Below are positions 8,630 through 17,218 of a DNA stretch of 64,000 nucleotides, piece after piece (within the stretch, counting starts at the first letter, position 1; every line of letters starts with the position of its first letter). The position numbers and the translations under genes are program-made. The notes beneath the pieces were generated by a model, which ran no database searches, had not been told where the DNA came from, and saw nothing but the letters and a program-made list of their open reading frames with translations. Source of the DNA: JBFMHP01 sp040752855 (GTDB taxonomy: Bacteria; Pseudomonadota; Gammaproteobacteria; RBG-16-57-12); contig JBFMHP010000007.1 of assembly GCA_040752855.1 (NCBI GenBank), positions 69,854 to 133,853 on the forward strand. Direction: 5' to 3'.

Positions 8630-9646
8630 ATGGACATGCAAGCAGCGATACGCACGGTCACCGAGCGGCGCAATCTGTCCTCGGCCGAGATGGCCGAGGT
8701 AATGCGCTTGATCATGACCGGCGCGGCGACCCAGGCCCAGATCGGTGGCTTTCTCATCGGCTTGCGCATGAAGGGCGAGACGGTCGACGAGATCGCCGCC
8801 GCCGCGCGCGTCATGCGCGAGCTGGCCACGCACGTCAAGGTGGGCGGTCCGCATCTGGTCGACACCTGCGGCACGGGTGGCGACGGTGCTAAGACCTTCA
8901 ACGTCTCCACCGCCAGTGCCTTCGTAGTGGCGGCGGCCGGGGCCAAGGTTGCCAAGCACGGCAACCGTTCCATCTCCAGCAGCTCCGGCAGTGCCGATGT
9001 GCTGGAGGCGGCGGGCGTCAAACTCGATCTTACGGCCGAGCAGGTTGCCCGCTGCGTGAATGAAGTGGGCGTGGGATTCATGTTCGCGCCGCTGCACCAT
9101 GGGGCGATGAAACACGCCATCGGCCCGCGCCGCGAAATGGGCGTGCGCACCATCTTCAATCTGCTCGGGCCGCTCACCAATCCGGCCGGGGCGCCGAACC
9201 AGGTGCTCGGCGTGTTCAGTAAACAGTGGGTGGAGCCGCTGGCCCACGTGTTGCAACAGCTCGGCAGCGAGCATGTGCTGGTGGTGCACGCGGAGGATGG
9301 GCTGGATGAGATCAGCATCGCCGCGCCGACCGCGGTGGCCGAACTCAAGGACGGCGCGGTGCGCTGTTATACCATCGAACCCGAGCACTTCGGCATACCG
9401 CGTGGCGACATCAAGGCGCTGGCGGTGGCCAGCGCGCAGGAAAGCCTGACGATGATCCGTCAGGCCTTGGACAATGTGCCCGGCCCGGCGCGTGATATCG
9501 TGGTGCTGAACGCGGGCGCGGCGATCTATGCCGCGGGGCTCGTGCAGTGCCTGCCCGAGGGTATCGAAATGGCGCAGGCGGTGATCGCCTCCGGCGCGGC
9601 CGCCGCCAAGTTGCGTGCGCTGGCCGAGTTCACCCAGCGGTTGTAA
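8630..9646 (+). CDS. trpD: anthranilate phosphoribosyltransferase
   Basis: A 338-residue enzyme of the usual family length. It joins anthranilate to PRPP in the second step of tryptophan synthesis. The PRPP-binding GTGGDG motif is near residue 82. The KHGNRS segment near residue 109 and the later GPLTNPAG near 183 are both characteristic. It lies between trpG and trpC on the same strand with short gaps, forming a trpGDC operon. Confidence 0.96.
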   Translation: MDMQAAIRTVTERRNLSSAEMAEVMRLIMTGAATQAQIGGFLIGLRMKGETVDEIAAAARVMRELATHVKVGGPHLVDTCGTGGDGAKTFNVSTASAFVVAAAGAKVAKHGNRSISSSSGSADVLEAAGVKLDLTAEQVARCVNEVGVGFMFAPLHHGAMKHAIGPRREMGVRTIFNLLGPLTNPAGAPNQVLGVFSKQWVEPLAHVLQQLGSEHVLVVHAEDGLDEISIAAPTAVAELKDGAVRCYTIEPEHFGIPRGDIKALAVASAQESLTMIRQALDNVPGPARDIVVLNAGAAIYAAGLVQCLPEGIEMAQAVIASGAAAAKLRALAEFTQRL

Positions 9647-9658
9647 ACGAGCGTCTCG

Positions 9659-10462
9659 ATGAGTACCAATACCCCCGATATCCTGAAAAAGATCATTCAG
9701 CGCAAGATCGAGGAAGTCGCCGAGCGCAGCCGGCGGGTTTCGATTGATGAATTATCGGCGCGCGCCCGCACGGCCCCTGCGCCGCGCGGCTTTGTGCGCT
9801 CGATTCAGGCGAAACTGGCTGCTGGTCAAGCGGCGGTGATCGCCGAGATCAAGAAGGCCTCGCCCAGCAAGGGCGTGATCCGCGCGGATTTCGATCCGGC
9901 TGCCATCGCCCGGAGTTACGAAAAAGCGGGGGCGGCGTGTCTGTCGGTGCTCACCGATGCCGATTTCTTCCAAGGCAGCGAGCAGTATCTAGAGCTGGCG
10001 CGCGCGGCCTGTCAGCTGCCGGTGATCCGCAAGGATTTCATCATCGACCCGTATCAGGTCTACGAGGCCCGCGCCATCGGCGCCGATTGCATCCTGTTGA
10101 TCGCCGCCGCGCTTGATGACGCGCAAATGGCCGAGTTAAGCGCGTTGGCCGTGCGACTCAAGATGGATGTGCTGGTGGAAGTCCATGACCATGAAGAACT
10201 CAAGCGCACCTTGCCACTCAACCTTCCTTTGGTGGGGATCAACAATCGGGATCTACGCAGCTTCAATGTCAGTCTAAACACTACGTTGGATATGCTGCCC
10301 GCCATTCCGAAGGATCGCATCGTGGTCACAGAAAGCGGCATACTGACGCCGGCGGATGTGCAGTTGATGCGCGAACACCAAGTCCACACCTTTCTGGTCG
10401 GCGAGGCTTTTATGCGGTCGGCGGAGCCGGGGGAGAAATTGGCGGAGTTGTTTGGGTTTTAA
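9659..10462 (+). CDS. trpC: indole-3-glycerol phosphate synthase
   Basis: A 267-residue single-domain TIM barrel, not fused to TrpF. Signature segments are EIKKASPSKG near residue 62, the RKDFI strand near 124, GINNRDL near 197 and VTESGI near 222. It closes the indole ring in tryptophan synthesis. It starts 12 bases after trpD. A REP-like pair of hairpins follows its stop before the convergent crp gene. Confidence 0.96.
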   Translation: MSTNTPDILKKIIQRKIEEVAERSRRVSIDELSARARTAPAPRGFVRSIQAKLAAGQAAVIAEIKKASPSKGVIRADFDPAAIARSYEKAGAACLSVLTDADFFQGSEQYLELARAACQLPVIRKDFIIDPYQVYEARAIGADCILLIAAALDDAQMAELSALAVRLKMDVLVEVHDHEELKRTLPLNLPLVGINNRDLRSFNVSLNTTLDMLPAIPKDRIVVTESGILTPADVQLMREHQVHTFLVGEAFMRSAEPGEKLAELFGF

Positions 10463-10475
10463 TGGGCGTCTGGAG

Positions 10476-10554
10476 GTTGGGTGGAACGAAGTGCAACCCA
10501 ACAAATGCGCTCTCTGCGCGGGTAGGCGATGGGTTTCGCTGCGCTCCACCCATC
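10476..10554. repeat. inverted pair of REP-like hairpins
   Basis: Two short hairpins lie between trpC and crp. The first has arms at 10476-10482 and 10496-10502 (gttgggt/acccaac). The second has arms at 10528-10534 and 10548-10554 (gatgggt/acccatc). Both loops are 13 bases, and the second hairpin resembles the first read on the other strand, as in BIME-type doublets. The element separates two converging genes and may stop transcription or protect the 3' ends. Confidence 0.7.
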
Positions 10555-10586
10555 CGACAGGACTAGACCTTTGATGCGCTCATCTC

Positions 10587-11225
10587 TTACCGCGTCCCAT
10601 GCACCACGATGGTCTTCCCGCTGACCTGAATCAAGTTCTGCTCCTCGAGATTCTTCAGGACCTTGCCGACCATTTCGCGTGAACAGCCGACAATACGGCC
10701 GAGTTCCTGTCGCGTGATCTTGATCTGCATGCCATCGGGATGGGTCATGGCGTCGGGTTGTTTGGCCAGATCCAGCAGGGTGCGGGCGACGCGGCCCGTG
10801 ACATCCATGAATGCAAGATGGCCGACCTTGCGGCTGGTGTTGCGCAGGCGCAGGGCCATTTGCGTGGCCAGCTCGAACAGGATCTCCGGGTTTTCGTTGG
10901 AGAGCTGGCGGAATTTGTCGTAGCTGATCTCCGCCACCTCGCATTCGGTGCGGGCACGGATCCAGGCGCTGCGGCCTTGCGCCTCTTTGTCGAACAAACC
11001 CATTTCGCCAAAGAAGTCACCGGCGTTGAGGTAAGCGAGGACGATCTCGCGCCCGTCTTCATCCTCAATGAGCACGGTGACCGACCCTTCGATGATGTAG
11101 TACAGCACCTCCGGGTGATCGCCGGCATAGATGATGAGGCTCTTCGACGGATATTTGCGGCGGTGACAGTGTTCCAGGAATCGGCTGATGGCTGGATTTT
11201 CTCGCGGTGGTCTAATCATGGGCAT
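10587..11225 (-). CDS. crp: cAMP-responsive transcription factor CRP/Vfr
   Basis: A 212-residue regulator very close in sequence and length to enterobacterial CRP and Pseudomonas Vfr. The N-terminal cyclic-nucleotide domain has GEMGLF and the RSAW segment whose Arg-Ser contacts the cAMP phosphate. The C-terminal winged helix reads TRQELGRIVGCSREMVGK, where the recognition helix keeps the Arg-Glu pair of CRP. It probably binds a TGTGA-N6-TCACA-like site. ATG 11225 gives the family N-terminus. It is divergent from the OsmC-like gene and syntenic with trpGDC as in Pseudomonas. Confidence 0.93.
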   Translation of the reverse strand: MPMIRPPRENPAISRFLEHCHRRKYPSKSLIIYAGDHPEVLYYIIEGSVTVLIEDEDGREIVLAYLNAGDFFGEMGLFDKEAQGRSAWIRARTECEVAEISYDKFRQLSNENPEILFELATQMALRLRNTSRKVGHLAFMDVTGRVARTLLDLAKQPDAMTHPDGMQIKITRQELGRIVGCSREMVGKVLKNLEEQNLIQVSGKTIVVHGTR

Positions 11226-11351
11226 ATGTATCGACCTTTTTGTTCCATTCGTTGATTTATTATATATCGAGCAGGGTATCTTGCCTGGAATAATGAGTCT
11301 ACGCTGCGAATAAGTTATCATAGCCGATCTTTGGTTGGCTGAGTATAAATC

Positions 11352-11783
11352 ATGAAAGCGCGAATCAAGTGGGTGCAGGATGTGATGTTTGTGGGCGAAT
11401 CGGGCAGCGGTCACGCCGTGGTGATGGATGGTTCTCCGGAAGTCGGCGGTCGCGATCTCGGGGTGCGCCCGATGGAGATGCTGCTGCTGGGCATGGGCGG
11501 GTGCTCGTCCATTGACGTGCTGCTCATCCTGAAAAAGGCCCGCCAAGCGATCAGCGACTGCGTGGCGGAAATCACTGCCGAGCGCGCCGAGACCGAGCCC
11601 AAGGTCTTTACCAAAATCCACATCCATTTCATCGTCACCGGCACGGGATTGTCCGAAAAGCATGTGGAGCGGGCGGTGCAACTGTCGGCGGAAAAATACT
11701 GCTCGGCCTCGATCATGCTCGGGAAGACCGCGCAGATTACTCATGATTTTGAGATCCGCGAGACTGCGGTCGGCCAAGCCTGA
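11352..11783 (+). CDS. OsmC-family protein (YhfA-like)
   Basis: A 143-residue OsmC/Ohr-fold protein. The cysteine in MGGCSSID near residue 52 and the second one in EKYCSASIM near residue 117 are in the positions of the redox pair of this family. Members reduce organic or lipid peroxides or act as thiol-dependent enzymes; this YhfA-like subgroup is poorly defined. It sits next to crp in divergent orientation, an arrangement also known in enterics and pseudomonads. Its stop overlaps the next start by one base. Confidence 0.87.
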   Translation: MKARIKWVQDVMFVGESGSGHAVVMDGSPEVGGRDLGVRPMEMLLLGMGGCSSIDVLLILKKARQAISDCVAEITAERAETEPKVFTKIHIHFIVTGTGLSEKHVERAVQLSAEKYCSASIMLGKTAQITHDFEIRETAVGQA

Positions 11784-12187
11784 TGCAACGGCCTAATCCC
11801 ACCATCGGCATGCGCCATATCGCGCTGTTTGTCCGGCAGTTTGACGCCTGCCGGCACTTCTACGGCGATCTCCTCGGCATGGCGCTGGAGTGGCAGCCGG
11901 ACCCTGATAACGTCTATCTGACCTCGGGCCACGATAATCTGGCCCTGCATCGGGTGAGCGGCGAGGTCGAGGATGCGGGCTTCCAGCGCCTGGATCACCT
12001 GGGTTTCATCCTGGAGACCCCGGCCGATGTCCAGGATTGGTATGAATTTCTTCTGGCCCATGGCGTTAGGATGAAGACCCGGCCCCGCCAGCACCGCGAC
12101 GGGGCGGTGAGCTTTTATTGCTTCGATCCCGACGGCAACACGGTGCAGATGATTTACCATCCCCCTTTGGCGAAAAATAAGGCATAA
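11783..12187 (+). CDS. VOC-family (glyoxalase/bleomycin-resistance fold) protein
   Basis: A 134-residue single-chain VOC protein. A first metal-ligand candidate is the His in MRHIALFV near residue 11. HLGFILE near 71 and the Glu/Asp-rich end with FDPDGNTVQMIY near 113-125 complete two beta-alpha-beta-beta-beta modules. The family binds a divalent metal and acts as lyase, isomerase or dioxygenase; the substrate cannot be told. The start ATG overlaps the OsmC-like stop, so the two are probably cotranslated. Confidence 0.85.
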   Translation: MQRPNPTIGMRHIALFVRQFDACRHFYGDLLGMALEWQPDPDNVYLTSGHDNLALHRVSGEVEDAGFQRLDHLGFILETPADVQDWYEFLLAHGVRMKTRPRQHRDGAVSFYCFDPDGNTVQMIYHPPLAKNKA

Positions 12188-12246
12188 TACGCGCCCCCGG
12201 TCCCCGGGAAGTCGGTGTTGGCCCACATATTGAAGAGGATAAGGTA

Positions 12247-13062
12247 GTGGTAAGATCGATGAAAAAATTGAAGCTCCATGGGTTTAACAACCTCACCAAG
12301 ACGTTGAGCTTCAATATTTATGATATTTGCTACGCCAATACCGCAAAGGAGCGCCGGGCGTATATCGAATACATCGATGAGGAATATAACGCCGAGCGCC
12401 TGACCAACATCCTCACCGAGGTCGCCAATATCATCGGTGCGAATATCCTGAACATCGCGCGCCAGGACTACGATCCGCAGGGCGCTTCGGTCACCATGCT
12501 GATCTCCGAGGAGCCGGTGGTGCCGGAGGTCTCGGATGTGGAGCAGCCGGGGCCGCTGCCGGATTTCGTCGTCGCCCATCTCGACAAGAGCCACATCACG
12601 GTGCACACCTATCCCGAGACCCATCCCGATCCGGAGAAGGGCATCAGCACCTTTCGCGCCGACATCGACGTGTCGACCTGCGGCCGGATCTCGCCGCTGC
12701 GCGCCTTGAACTACCTGATCCACAGCTTCGATTCCGATATCGTGACCATGGACTACCGCGTGCGCGGTTTTACGCGCGATGTCACCGGCAAGAAGCATTT
12801 CATCGATCACAAGATCAACTCGATCCAGAACTTCATTGCCAAGGACACCCAAGAGCTCTACGAGATGATCGACGTCAACGTCTATCAGGAGAACATCTTC
12901 CACACCAAGATGATGCTCAAGAAGCTGGATATCGATAACTATCTGTTCGGCTCCACTGAAGGGGATTATTCCAAGCCGGAGATGCAGCGCATCCGCAAGA
13001 ACCTCAAGCGCGAAATGCTGGAGATCTTCTACGGGCAGAACATCACCAAGATGCCGGATTGA
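12247..13062 (+). CDS. speD: S-adenosylmethionine decarboxylase proenzyme, proteobacterial type
   Basis: A 271-residue protein closely matching the long enterobacterial SpeD. It makes the aminopropyl donor for spermidine. Self-cleavage should occur before the serine in LDKSHITVHTYPE near residue 115, turning that serine into the pyruvoyl cofactor. The GTG at 12247 sits 7 bases after an agagga site. The ATG at 12259 (MKKLKLHG) matches the E. coli N-terminus and may be the true start. mtnD and mtnC follow on the same strand, linking spermidine synthesis to recycling of its by-product methylthioadenosine. Confidence 0.94.
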   Translation: MVRSMKKLKLHGFNNLTKTLSFNIYDICYANTAKERRAYIEYIDEEYNAERLTNILTEVANIIGANILNIARQDYDPQGASVTMLISEEPVVPEVSDVEQPGPLPDFVVAHLDKSHITVHTYPETHPDPEKGISTFRADIDVSTCGRISPLRALNYLIHSFDSDIVTMDYRVRGFTRDVTGKKHFIDHKINSIQNFIAKDTQELYEMIDVNVYQENIFHTKMMLKKLDIDNYLFGSTEGDYSKPEMQRIRKNLKREMLEIFYGQNITKMPD

Positions 13063-13122
13063 TCGCGCCGCGGCGCCTTCAATCCTTTTCATCCACATCA
13101 GGCCACACGGGAGGACAGCAGT

Positions 13123-13683
13123 ATGACGATTCTGGCGATCTATTCCGAAAAGGGCGGCAAACCCGCCGAGCTGATCAATGACGATGAATTGATTGCGGCG
13201 CGTCTGGAGCCGCTGAATGTGCGTTTTGAGCGCTGGGAGGCCACTCAGGAGCTGGGTGATGCCCCAAGCCAGGAACAAGTGCTCGCAGCCTATCGCAGCG
13301 ATGTCGATCGCTTGATGCAGGCCTACGATTTCCAGTCGGTCGATGTGATCGCGTTGCGTCCCGATCATCCGGACCGGGTGGCGCTGCGCAATAAATTCCT
13401 GAGCGAGCACATCCACACCGATTTCGAGGTGCGTTTCTTCGTCGACGGCAAGGGGCTGTTCTACATCCACGCCGGCGACAAGGTCTACGGATTGCTGTGC
13501 GAGGCCGGCGACCTGATCAGCGTGCCGGACAACACCCCGCACTGGTTCGACATGGGCGAGTATCCCAGTTTCAAGTGCATCCGCCTGTTCACCACGCCCG
13601 AAGGCTGGGTGGCCCAGTACACGGAAAACCCGATCGCCGCGCGCTTCCCGAGCTTCGAGCAATTCCAGCGCCAGTTCGCATGA
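13123..13683 (+). CDS. mtnD: acireductone dioxygenase
   Basis: A 186-residue cupin enzyme of the methionine salvage pathway. Metal ligands are visible as EHIHTDFEVRFF (two His and a Glu around residue 91-97) and the final His in PHWFDMG near residue 139. With iron it gives the ketoacid precursor of methionine; with nickel it follows an off-pathway reaction releasing CO. The ATG is preceded by a gaggaca site. The stop overlaps the start of mtnC. Confidence 0.94.
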   Translation: MTILAIYSEKGGKPAELINDDELIAARLEPLNVRFERWEATQELGDAPSQEQVLAAYRSDVDRLMQAYDFQSVDVIALRPDHPDRVALRNKFLSEHIHTDFEVRFFVDGKGLFYIHAGDKVYGLLCEAGDLISVPDNTPHWFDMGEYPSFKCIRLFTTPEGWVAQYTENPIAARFPSFEQFQRQFA

Positions 13684-14357
13684 TCCAGGCGATCGTCACC
13701 GACATCGAGGGCACCACCTCGTCGATCTCATTCGTGCACGAGGTGTTGTTTCCCTATGCGCGCGCGCACATCGCCAGCTTCGTGCGCGCCCATGCCAATG
13801 ACCCCCAGGTGCAGGCGCAGCTGGAAGCCGTCTCCCGCGAGGCCGGCAAGACGCTTTCGATCGACGAGGCCATCGCCGTGCTGATCGACTGGATCGATCA
13901 AGACCGTAAGATCACCCCGCTCAAGGCCCTGCAGGGCCTGCTGTGGGAGGCGGGTTACCGCAACGGCGACTTCACCGGCCATATCTACCCGGATGCCTAT
14001 AGCCGCCTGTGTGAATGGTCGGCGCTGGGATTGCGCCTGTATGTGTATTCCTCCGGCTCAGTCAAGGCGCAGCAATTGCTGTTCGCGCATACCGAATATG
14101 GCGATCTCACCCCGATGTTCCATGGCTATTTCGACACCACCATCGGCGGCAAGCGCGAGACGGAGTCTTATCGGCGTATCGCCGCTGAGCTCGCCCTGCC
14201 CGCCGGCGATATTCTGTTTCTCTCCGATATAAAAGAGGAGCTGGATGCCGCCAAGGCGGCGGGGCTTAGCACTGCCTGGTTGGTGCGTGGCAGCGCGCCG
14301 CAAGCCGCCGCTGAACATCCGCAGTATGTTTCATTCGCGGACATCACTCTCTCTTGA
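13680..14357 (+). CDS. mtnC: enolase-phosphatase E1
   Basis: A 225-residue HAD-superfamily enzyme that enolises and dephosphorylates 2,3-diketo-5-methylthiopentyl-1-phosphate, one step before MtnD. The nucleophile region reads VTDIEGTTSS near residue 8, motif II is the VYSSGS segment near 122, and FLSDIKEELDAAKAAG near 180 is the acidic motif. ATG 13680 overlaps the mtnD stop; a longer frame upstream is the mtnD sequence in another phase. The mtnB dehydratase that often completes this group is not in the window. Confidence 0.94.
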   Translation: MIQAIVTDIEGTTSSISFVHEVLFPYARAHIASFVRAHANDPQVQAQLEAVSREAGKTLSIDEAIAVLIDWIDQDRKITPLKALQGLLWEAGYRNGDFTGHIYPDAYSRLCEWSALGLRLYVYSSGSVKAQQLLFAHTEYGDLTPMFHGYFDTTIGGKRETESYRRIAAELALPAGDILFLSDIKEELDAAKAAGLSTAWLVRGSAPQAAAEHPQYVSFADITLS

Positions 14358-14528
14358 TCCTCCCGGGGCCGAATCGCCCTGCCCATTCGCGATTACCCGG
14401 TTCAAATGTAAATAATCGTTAATTTAGACTTTATTTCTGGGCAACGAGCGCGAGCCTTGTAAAGAAGACCCTACAAATTCCGTCATAGAGATAGGTGTTT
14501 TGATCCTGTACTCGTCTTGGAGTCTCTT

Positions 14529-16223
14529 ATGAGTGGAATCCTGAATAACCTCTCCATTCGCGCCAAGGTCACCGCCTTGGTCGCGCTCAATATCCTGTGC
14601 TTGTTGATAGCGGCCGGATACGGGCTTTTTCAGATGAACAAGATTGGTCATGAGGTCGAGGGTATACACAAGCGCGCCCTGCCCATGATCGATGCGATCT
14701 CGGAGATCACCGCCAAGCAGTTCGAGATGGGCCTGGCATTCGAACGCGCGATGCGGTACGAGGCCCTGGTGGGGGTGGATGTGCACGCCGAACAGCATCT
14801 GCAGGAAGGGGCGCAGGAGTTCGAGCAGTTGAATCAGTCGTTGGCCAAGCTGTACGACCAGGCTGAAGCGCTGGCCTCCGAGGCCGAGCAGCACGCCAGG
14901 CGTGATGTGGCGAAGGCCCTATACCGGGAGGTAAAGGGCAGGCTCGTGAAGATCCATGACCGTCAGCTTGATTTCACTGGTCAGGCGGAGTCGCTCATCA
15001 AGGCGACCAAGAATAACTCCGCTGTCGAGTTGGAAACGCGCATCGAACAGGCCCATCGGACCTCGGAGCAGGTGACGACTGAAATCGAGGCCTTGCTCGA
15101 TGAGATCAAGAAATTCACCGATAAATCCGTTGAAGCGATCGAAGATCACGAGCAGTCGGCTTTCACCGTGCAGATGGTGATCGTTGTGGTTGCCGTTCTG
15201 CTGGGTATGCTGATTGGTTGGGTGATCATCACCCGTCTCACCCGCTCCATCCAGACCGGAAAGGCGGCCATGGCCCAGATCGCGGCAGGGGATCTGCGAC
15301 ATAAGCTGGTGGCGGAGAGCCGGGACGAGATCGGCGAGATGCTCGGCTCGCTGGAGACCATGCGCCTAGCGCTCAACACGATGGTGCATGAGATCGACCG
15401 CTCTGCGGCCAGTATGGCCAGCGCCTCCGAGGAGCTGGCCGCCGCGAGCGAAGAAACCAGTCAGAGTGTGACCCAGCAGAAACACGAAACCGACCAGCTG
15501 GCCACGGCGATCAATGAAATGGCCGCCACGGTCAACGAGGTCGCCAACAGCACGTCGTTGGCGGCGGAGTCAGCCAAGCATGCCAACGATGAAACCCACG
15601 CCGGCCAGAGGGTGGTGCAGGAGACCATCGAGTCGATCAATGCGCTGGCGGAGGAACTATCGGCGTCGGCGGGGGCGATCGAAAAGCTCGGGGCCGACAG
15701 CGAGCAGATCGGCGTGGTGCTCGATGTCATCCGCGGCATCGCCGAACAGACCAATCTGCTGGCCTTGAACGCCGCCATCGAGGCGGCGCGCGCCGGCGAG
15801 CAGGGGCGCGGCTTCGCCGTGGTGGCCGATGAGGTGCGTTCCCTGGCGCAGCGCACTCATGCATCCACCCAGGAGATCCGCGCGATGATCGAACAGCTGC
15901 AAGGCGCCGCGCGTGATTCGGTGCGGACGATGGAACAGAGCAGGGCGAAGATGAACAACAGCGTGCAATCGGCGGCCAAGGCGGGCGCGGCGCTGGAAGC
16001 GGTGCGGACGTCGGTGACGCAGATCATGGACATGAATACCCAGATCGCCAGCGCGGCCGAGGAGCAGAGCGCGGTGACCGATGAGATCAACCGCAACATC
16101 CTGGCGATCCACGATGGTGCCGAGCAGACCGAAATCACCAGCGGTCAGACCGCGCAGGCCAGCACCGGGCTGGCGCAGACGGCGGTCGATCTGAAGGAAT
16201 TAGTCGAGCGGTTTAAGGTGTGA
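14529..16223 (+). CDS. methyl-accepting chemotaxis protein
   Basis: A 564-residue chemoreceptor. An N-terminal membrane helix (about 12-33) is followed by a periplasmic four-helix ligand domain (about 35-205), a second membrane helix (about 210-232), a HAMP domain (GWVIITRLTRSI onward) and the long coiled signalling domain. The hairpin tip carries the conserved segment IAEQTNLLALNAAIEAARAG near residue 405-425. ATG 14529 has ggag six bases upstream. The ligand is unknown. The last part of the gene is tandemly duplicated just downstream. Confidence 0.92.
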   Translation: MSGILNNLSIRAKVTALVALNILCLLIAAGYGLFQMNKIGHEVEGIHKRALPMIDAISEITAKQFEMGLAFERAMRYEALVGVDVHAEQHLQEGAQEFEQLNQSLAKLYDQAEALASEAEQHARRDVAKALYREVKGRLVKIHDRQLDFTGQAESLIKATKNNSAVELETRIEQAHRTSEQVTTEIEALLDEIKKFTDKSVEAIEDHEQSAFTVQMVIVVVAVLLGMLIGWVIITRLTRSIQTGKAAMAQIAAGDLRHKLVAESRDEIGEMLGSLETMRLALNTMVHEIDRSAASMASASEELAAASEETSQSVTQQKHETDQLATAINEMAATVNEVANSTSLAAESAKHANDETHAGQRVVQETIESINALAEELSASAGAIEKLGADSEQIGVVLDVIRGIAEQTNLLALNAAIEAARAGEQGRGFAVVADEVRSLAQRTHASTQEIRAMIEQLQGAARDSVRTMEQSRAKMNNSVQSAAKAGAALEAVRTSVTQIMDMNTQIASAAEEQSAVTDEINRNILAIHDGAEQTEITSGQTAQASTGLAQTAVDLKELVERFKV

Positions 16224-16530
16224 TCTGGCGGTGCCTTGCCGGCAACACTGCGTTTATGCCGGCCTACGGAAATAGCGGCCTGGTAGGCCGGGATAAGGCC
16301 GGAGGCCGTTCCCGGCAAATGCTGGCGCCGAGCAGACCGAGATCTCCAGCGGCCAGACCCGCGCAGGCCAGCATCAGGCTGGCGTAGCCGGCGGTTGATC
16401 TGAAGGAATTGGTCGAGCGGTTTAAGGTGTGATCTGGCGGCGCCTTGCCGGCAACACTGCGTTTATGCCGGGCTACGGGAATGGTGGCGTGGTAGGCCGG
16501 GATAAGGCCGGAGGCCGTTCCCGGCAAATG
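16115..16530 (+). repeat. tandem duplication of the chemoreceptor 3' end plus REP-like hairpin
   Basis: Two diverged direct copies lie side by side, copy 1 at 16115-16321 and copy 2 at 16323-16530. The period is 208-209 bases because copy 2 gained one base. Each copy contains the last 36 codons of the chemoreceptor gene, its stop, and a palindrome of the gccggga...tcccggc type (about 16290-16317 and 16499-16526). The palindrome resembles enteric REP sequences. Copy 2 ends 3 bases before the coq7 stop codon on the other strand. Confidence 0.88.
16323..16432 (+). pseudogene. remnant of chemoreceptor C-terminus (copy 2)
   Basis: This is the duplicated last 36 codons of the upstream chemoreceptor. 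It has no start, carries a one-base insertion (gacccgcgcag against gaccgcgcag) and a TAG where the intact copy has CAG. It cannot be expressed as a chemoreceptor part. Confidence 0.8.
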
Positions 16531-16533
16531 CGG

Positions 16534-17181
16534 CTAAATCCAATACGCCGTCTTGGTCATCACCTTCGAGGTGAGCTTCATTGCCAGCTTAACCGGGGCG
16601 GGCAGCGCAGCACCGCCGGCGTGCAGCGCGGTGGTGGCGTGATGGGCCTCGTCGACCTTCATCTGCTCGAGAATAGCGCGGCTGCGGTGATCTTCGGGAG
16701 ACAGGCGGCTTAAATGCTCATCGAGGTGGCGTACCACTTGTTTTTCCGTCTCCACCACGAATCCCAGGCTCCATTTATCCCCGATCACTCCCGCCGTGGC
16801 GCCGATGGCCAGCGAGCCGAGATACCAGACCGGATTGAGATAACTGACGTGGGTGCCGAGTTCCTTGGCGCGCGTCTCGCACCACTCCAGATGATCGTTT
16901 TCCTCCAGTGCGGCGCGTTCCATCTTGTCGCGGATATTGGGCAATCTGGCGGTCAATGCCTGTCCGGCGTAGAGCCCCTGTGCCGACACCTCGCCCGCAT
17001 GATTGATGCGCATCAGCCGCCCGGCCAGCTCGCGTTCCTGTTCGCTGAGTGAGCCTTCATCTACGCCAACTGCGGGATTGGGGCGCTCGGTGATCTTGGG
17101 GGCGCCGAGCACGGTGCGCAGGCCGATGTCTACGGTGCCGATGAGGTGGTCCAGCGGTGAGTATTGCCGTTTGGTGTGCAT
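16534..17181 (-). CDS. coq7: 2-polyprenyl-3-methyl-6-methoxy-1,4-benzoquinone monooxygenase
   Basis: A 215-residue di-iron hydroxylase of ubiquinone synthesis. The di-iron ligands appear as the MRINHAGEVSAQGLY helix (Glu and His near residue 60-70), EENDHLEW near 94, the ETEKQVVRHLDEHL segment near 145 and DEAHH near 177. It performs the last ring hydroxylation before the final methylation in ubiquinone synthesis. It is transcribed toward the chemoreceptor tail duplication. The gene neighbours speD in Pseudomonas, so this is conserved synteny with the chemoreceptor inserted. Confidence 0.93.
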   Translation of the reverse strand: MHTKRQYSPLDHLIGTVDIGLRTVLGAPKITERPNPAVGVDEGSLSEQERELAGRLMRINHAGEVSAQGLYAGQALTARLPNIRDKMERAALEENDHLEWCETRAKELGTHVSYLNPVWYLGSLAIGATAGVIGDKWSLGFVVETEKQVVRHLDEHLSRLSPEDHRSRAILEQMKVDEAHHATTALHAGGAALPAPVKLAMKLTSKVMTKTAYWI

Positions 17182-17218
17182 TTGCCGCGCCTTCTTTCTA
17201 TCGGAATGTGTGAATTAT

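Noticed and set aside
12154..13662. 502-codon minus-strand frame
   Set aside because: Antisense to speD and mtnD, whose identities are certain.
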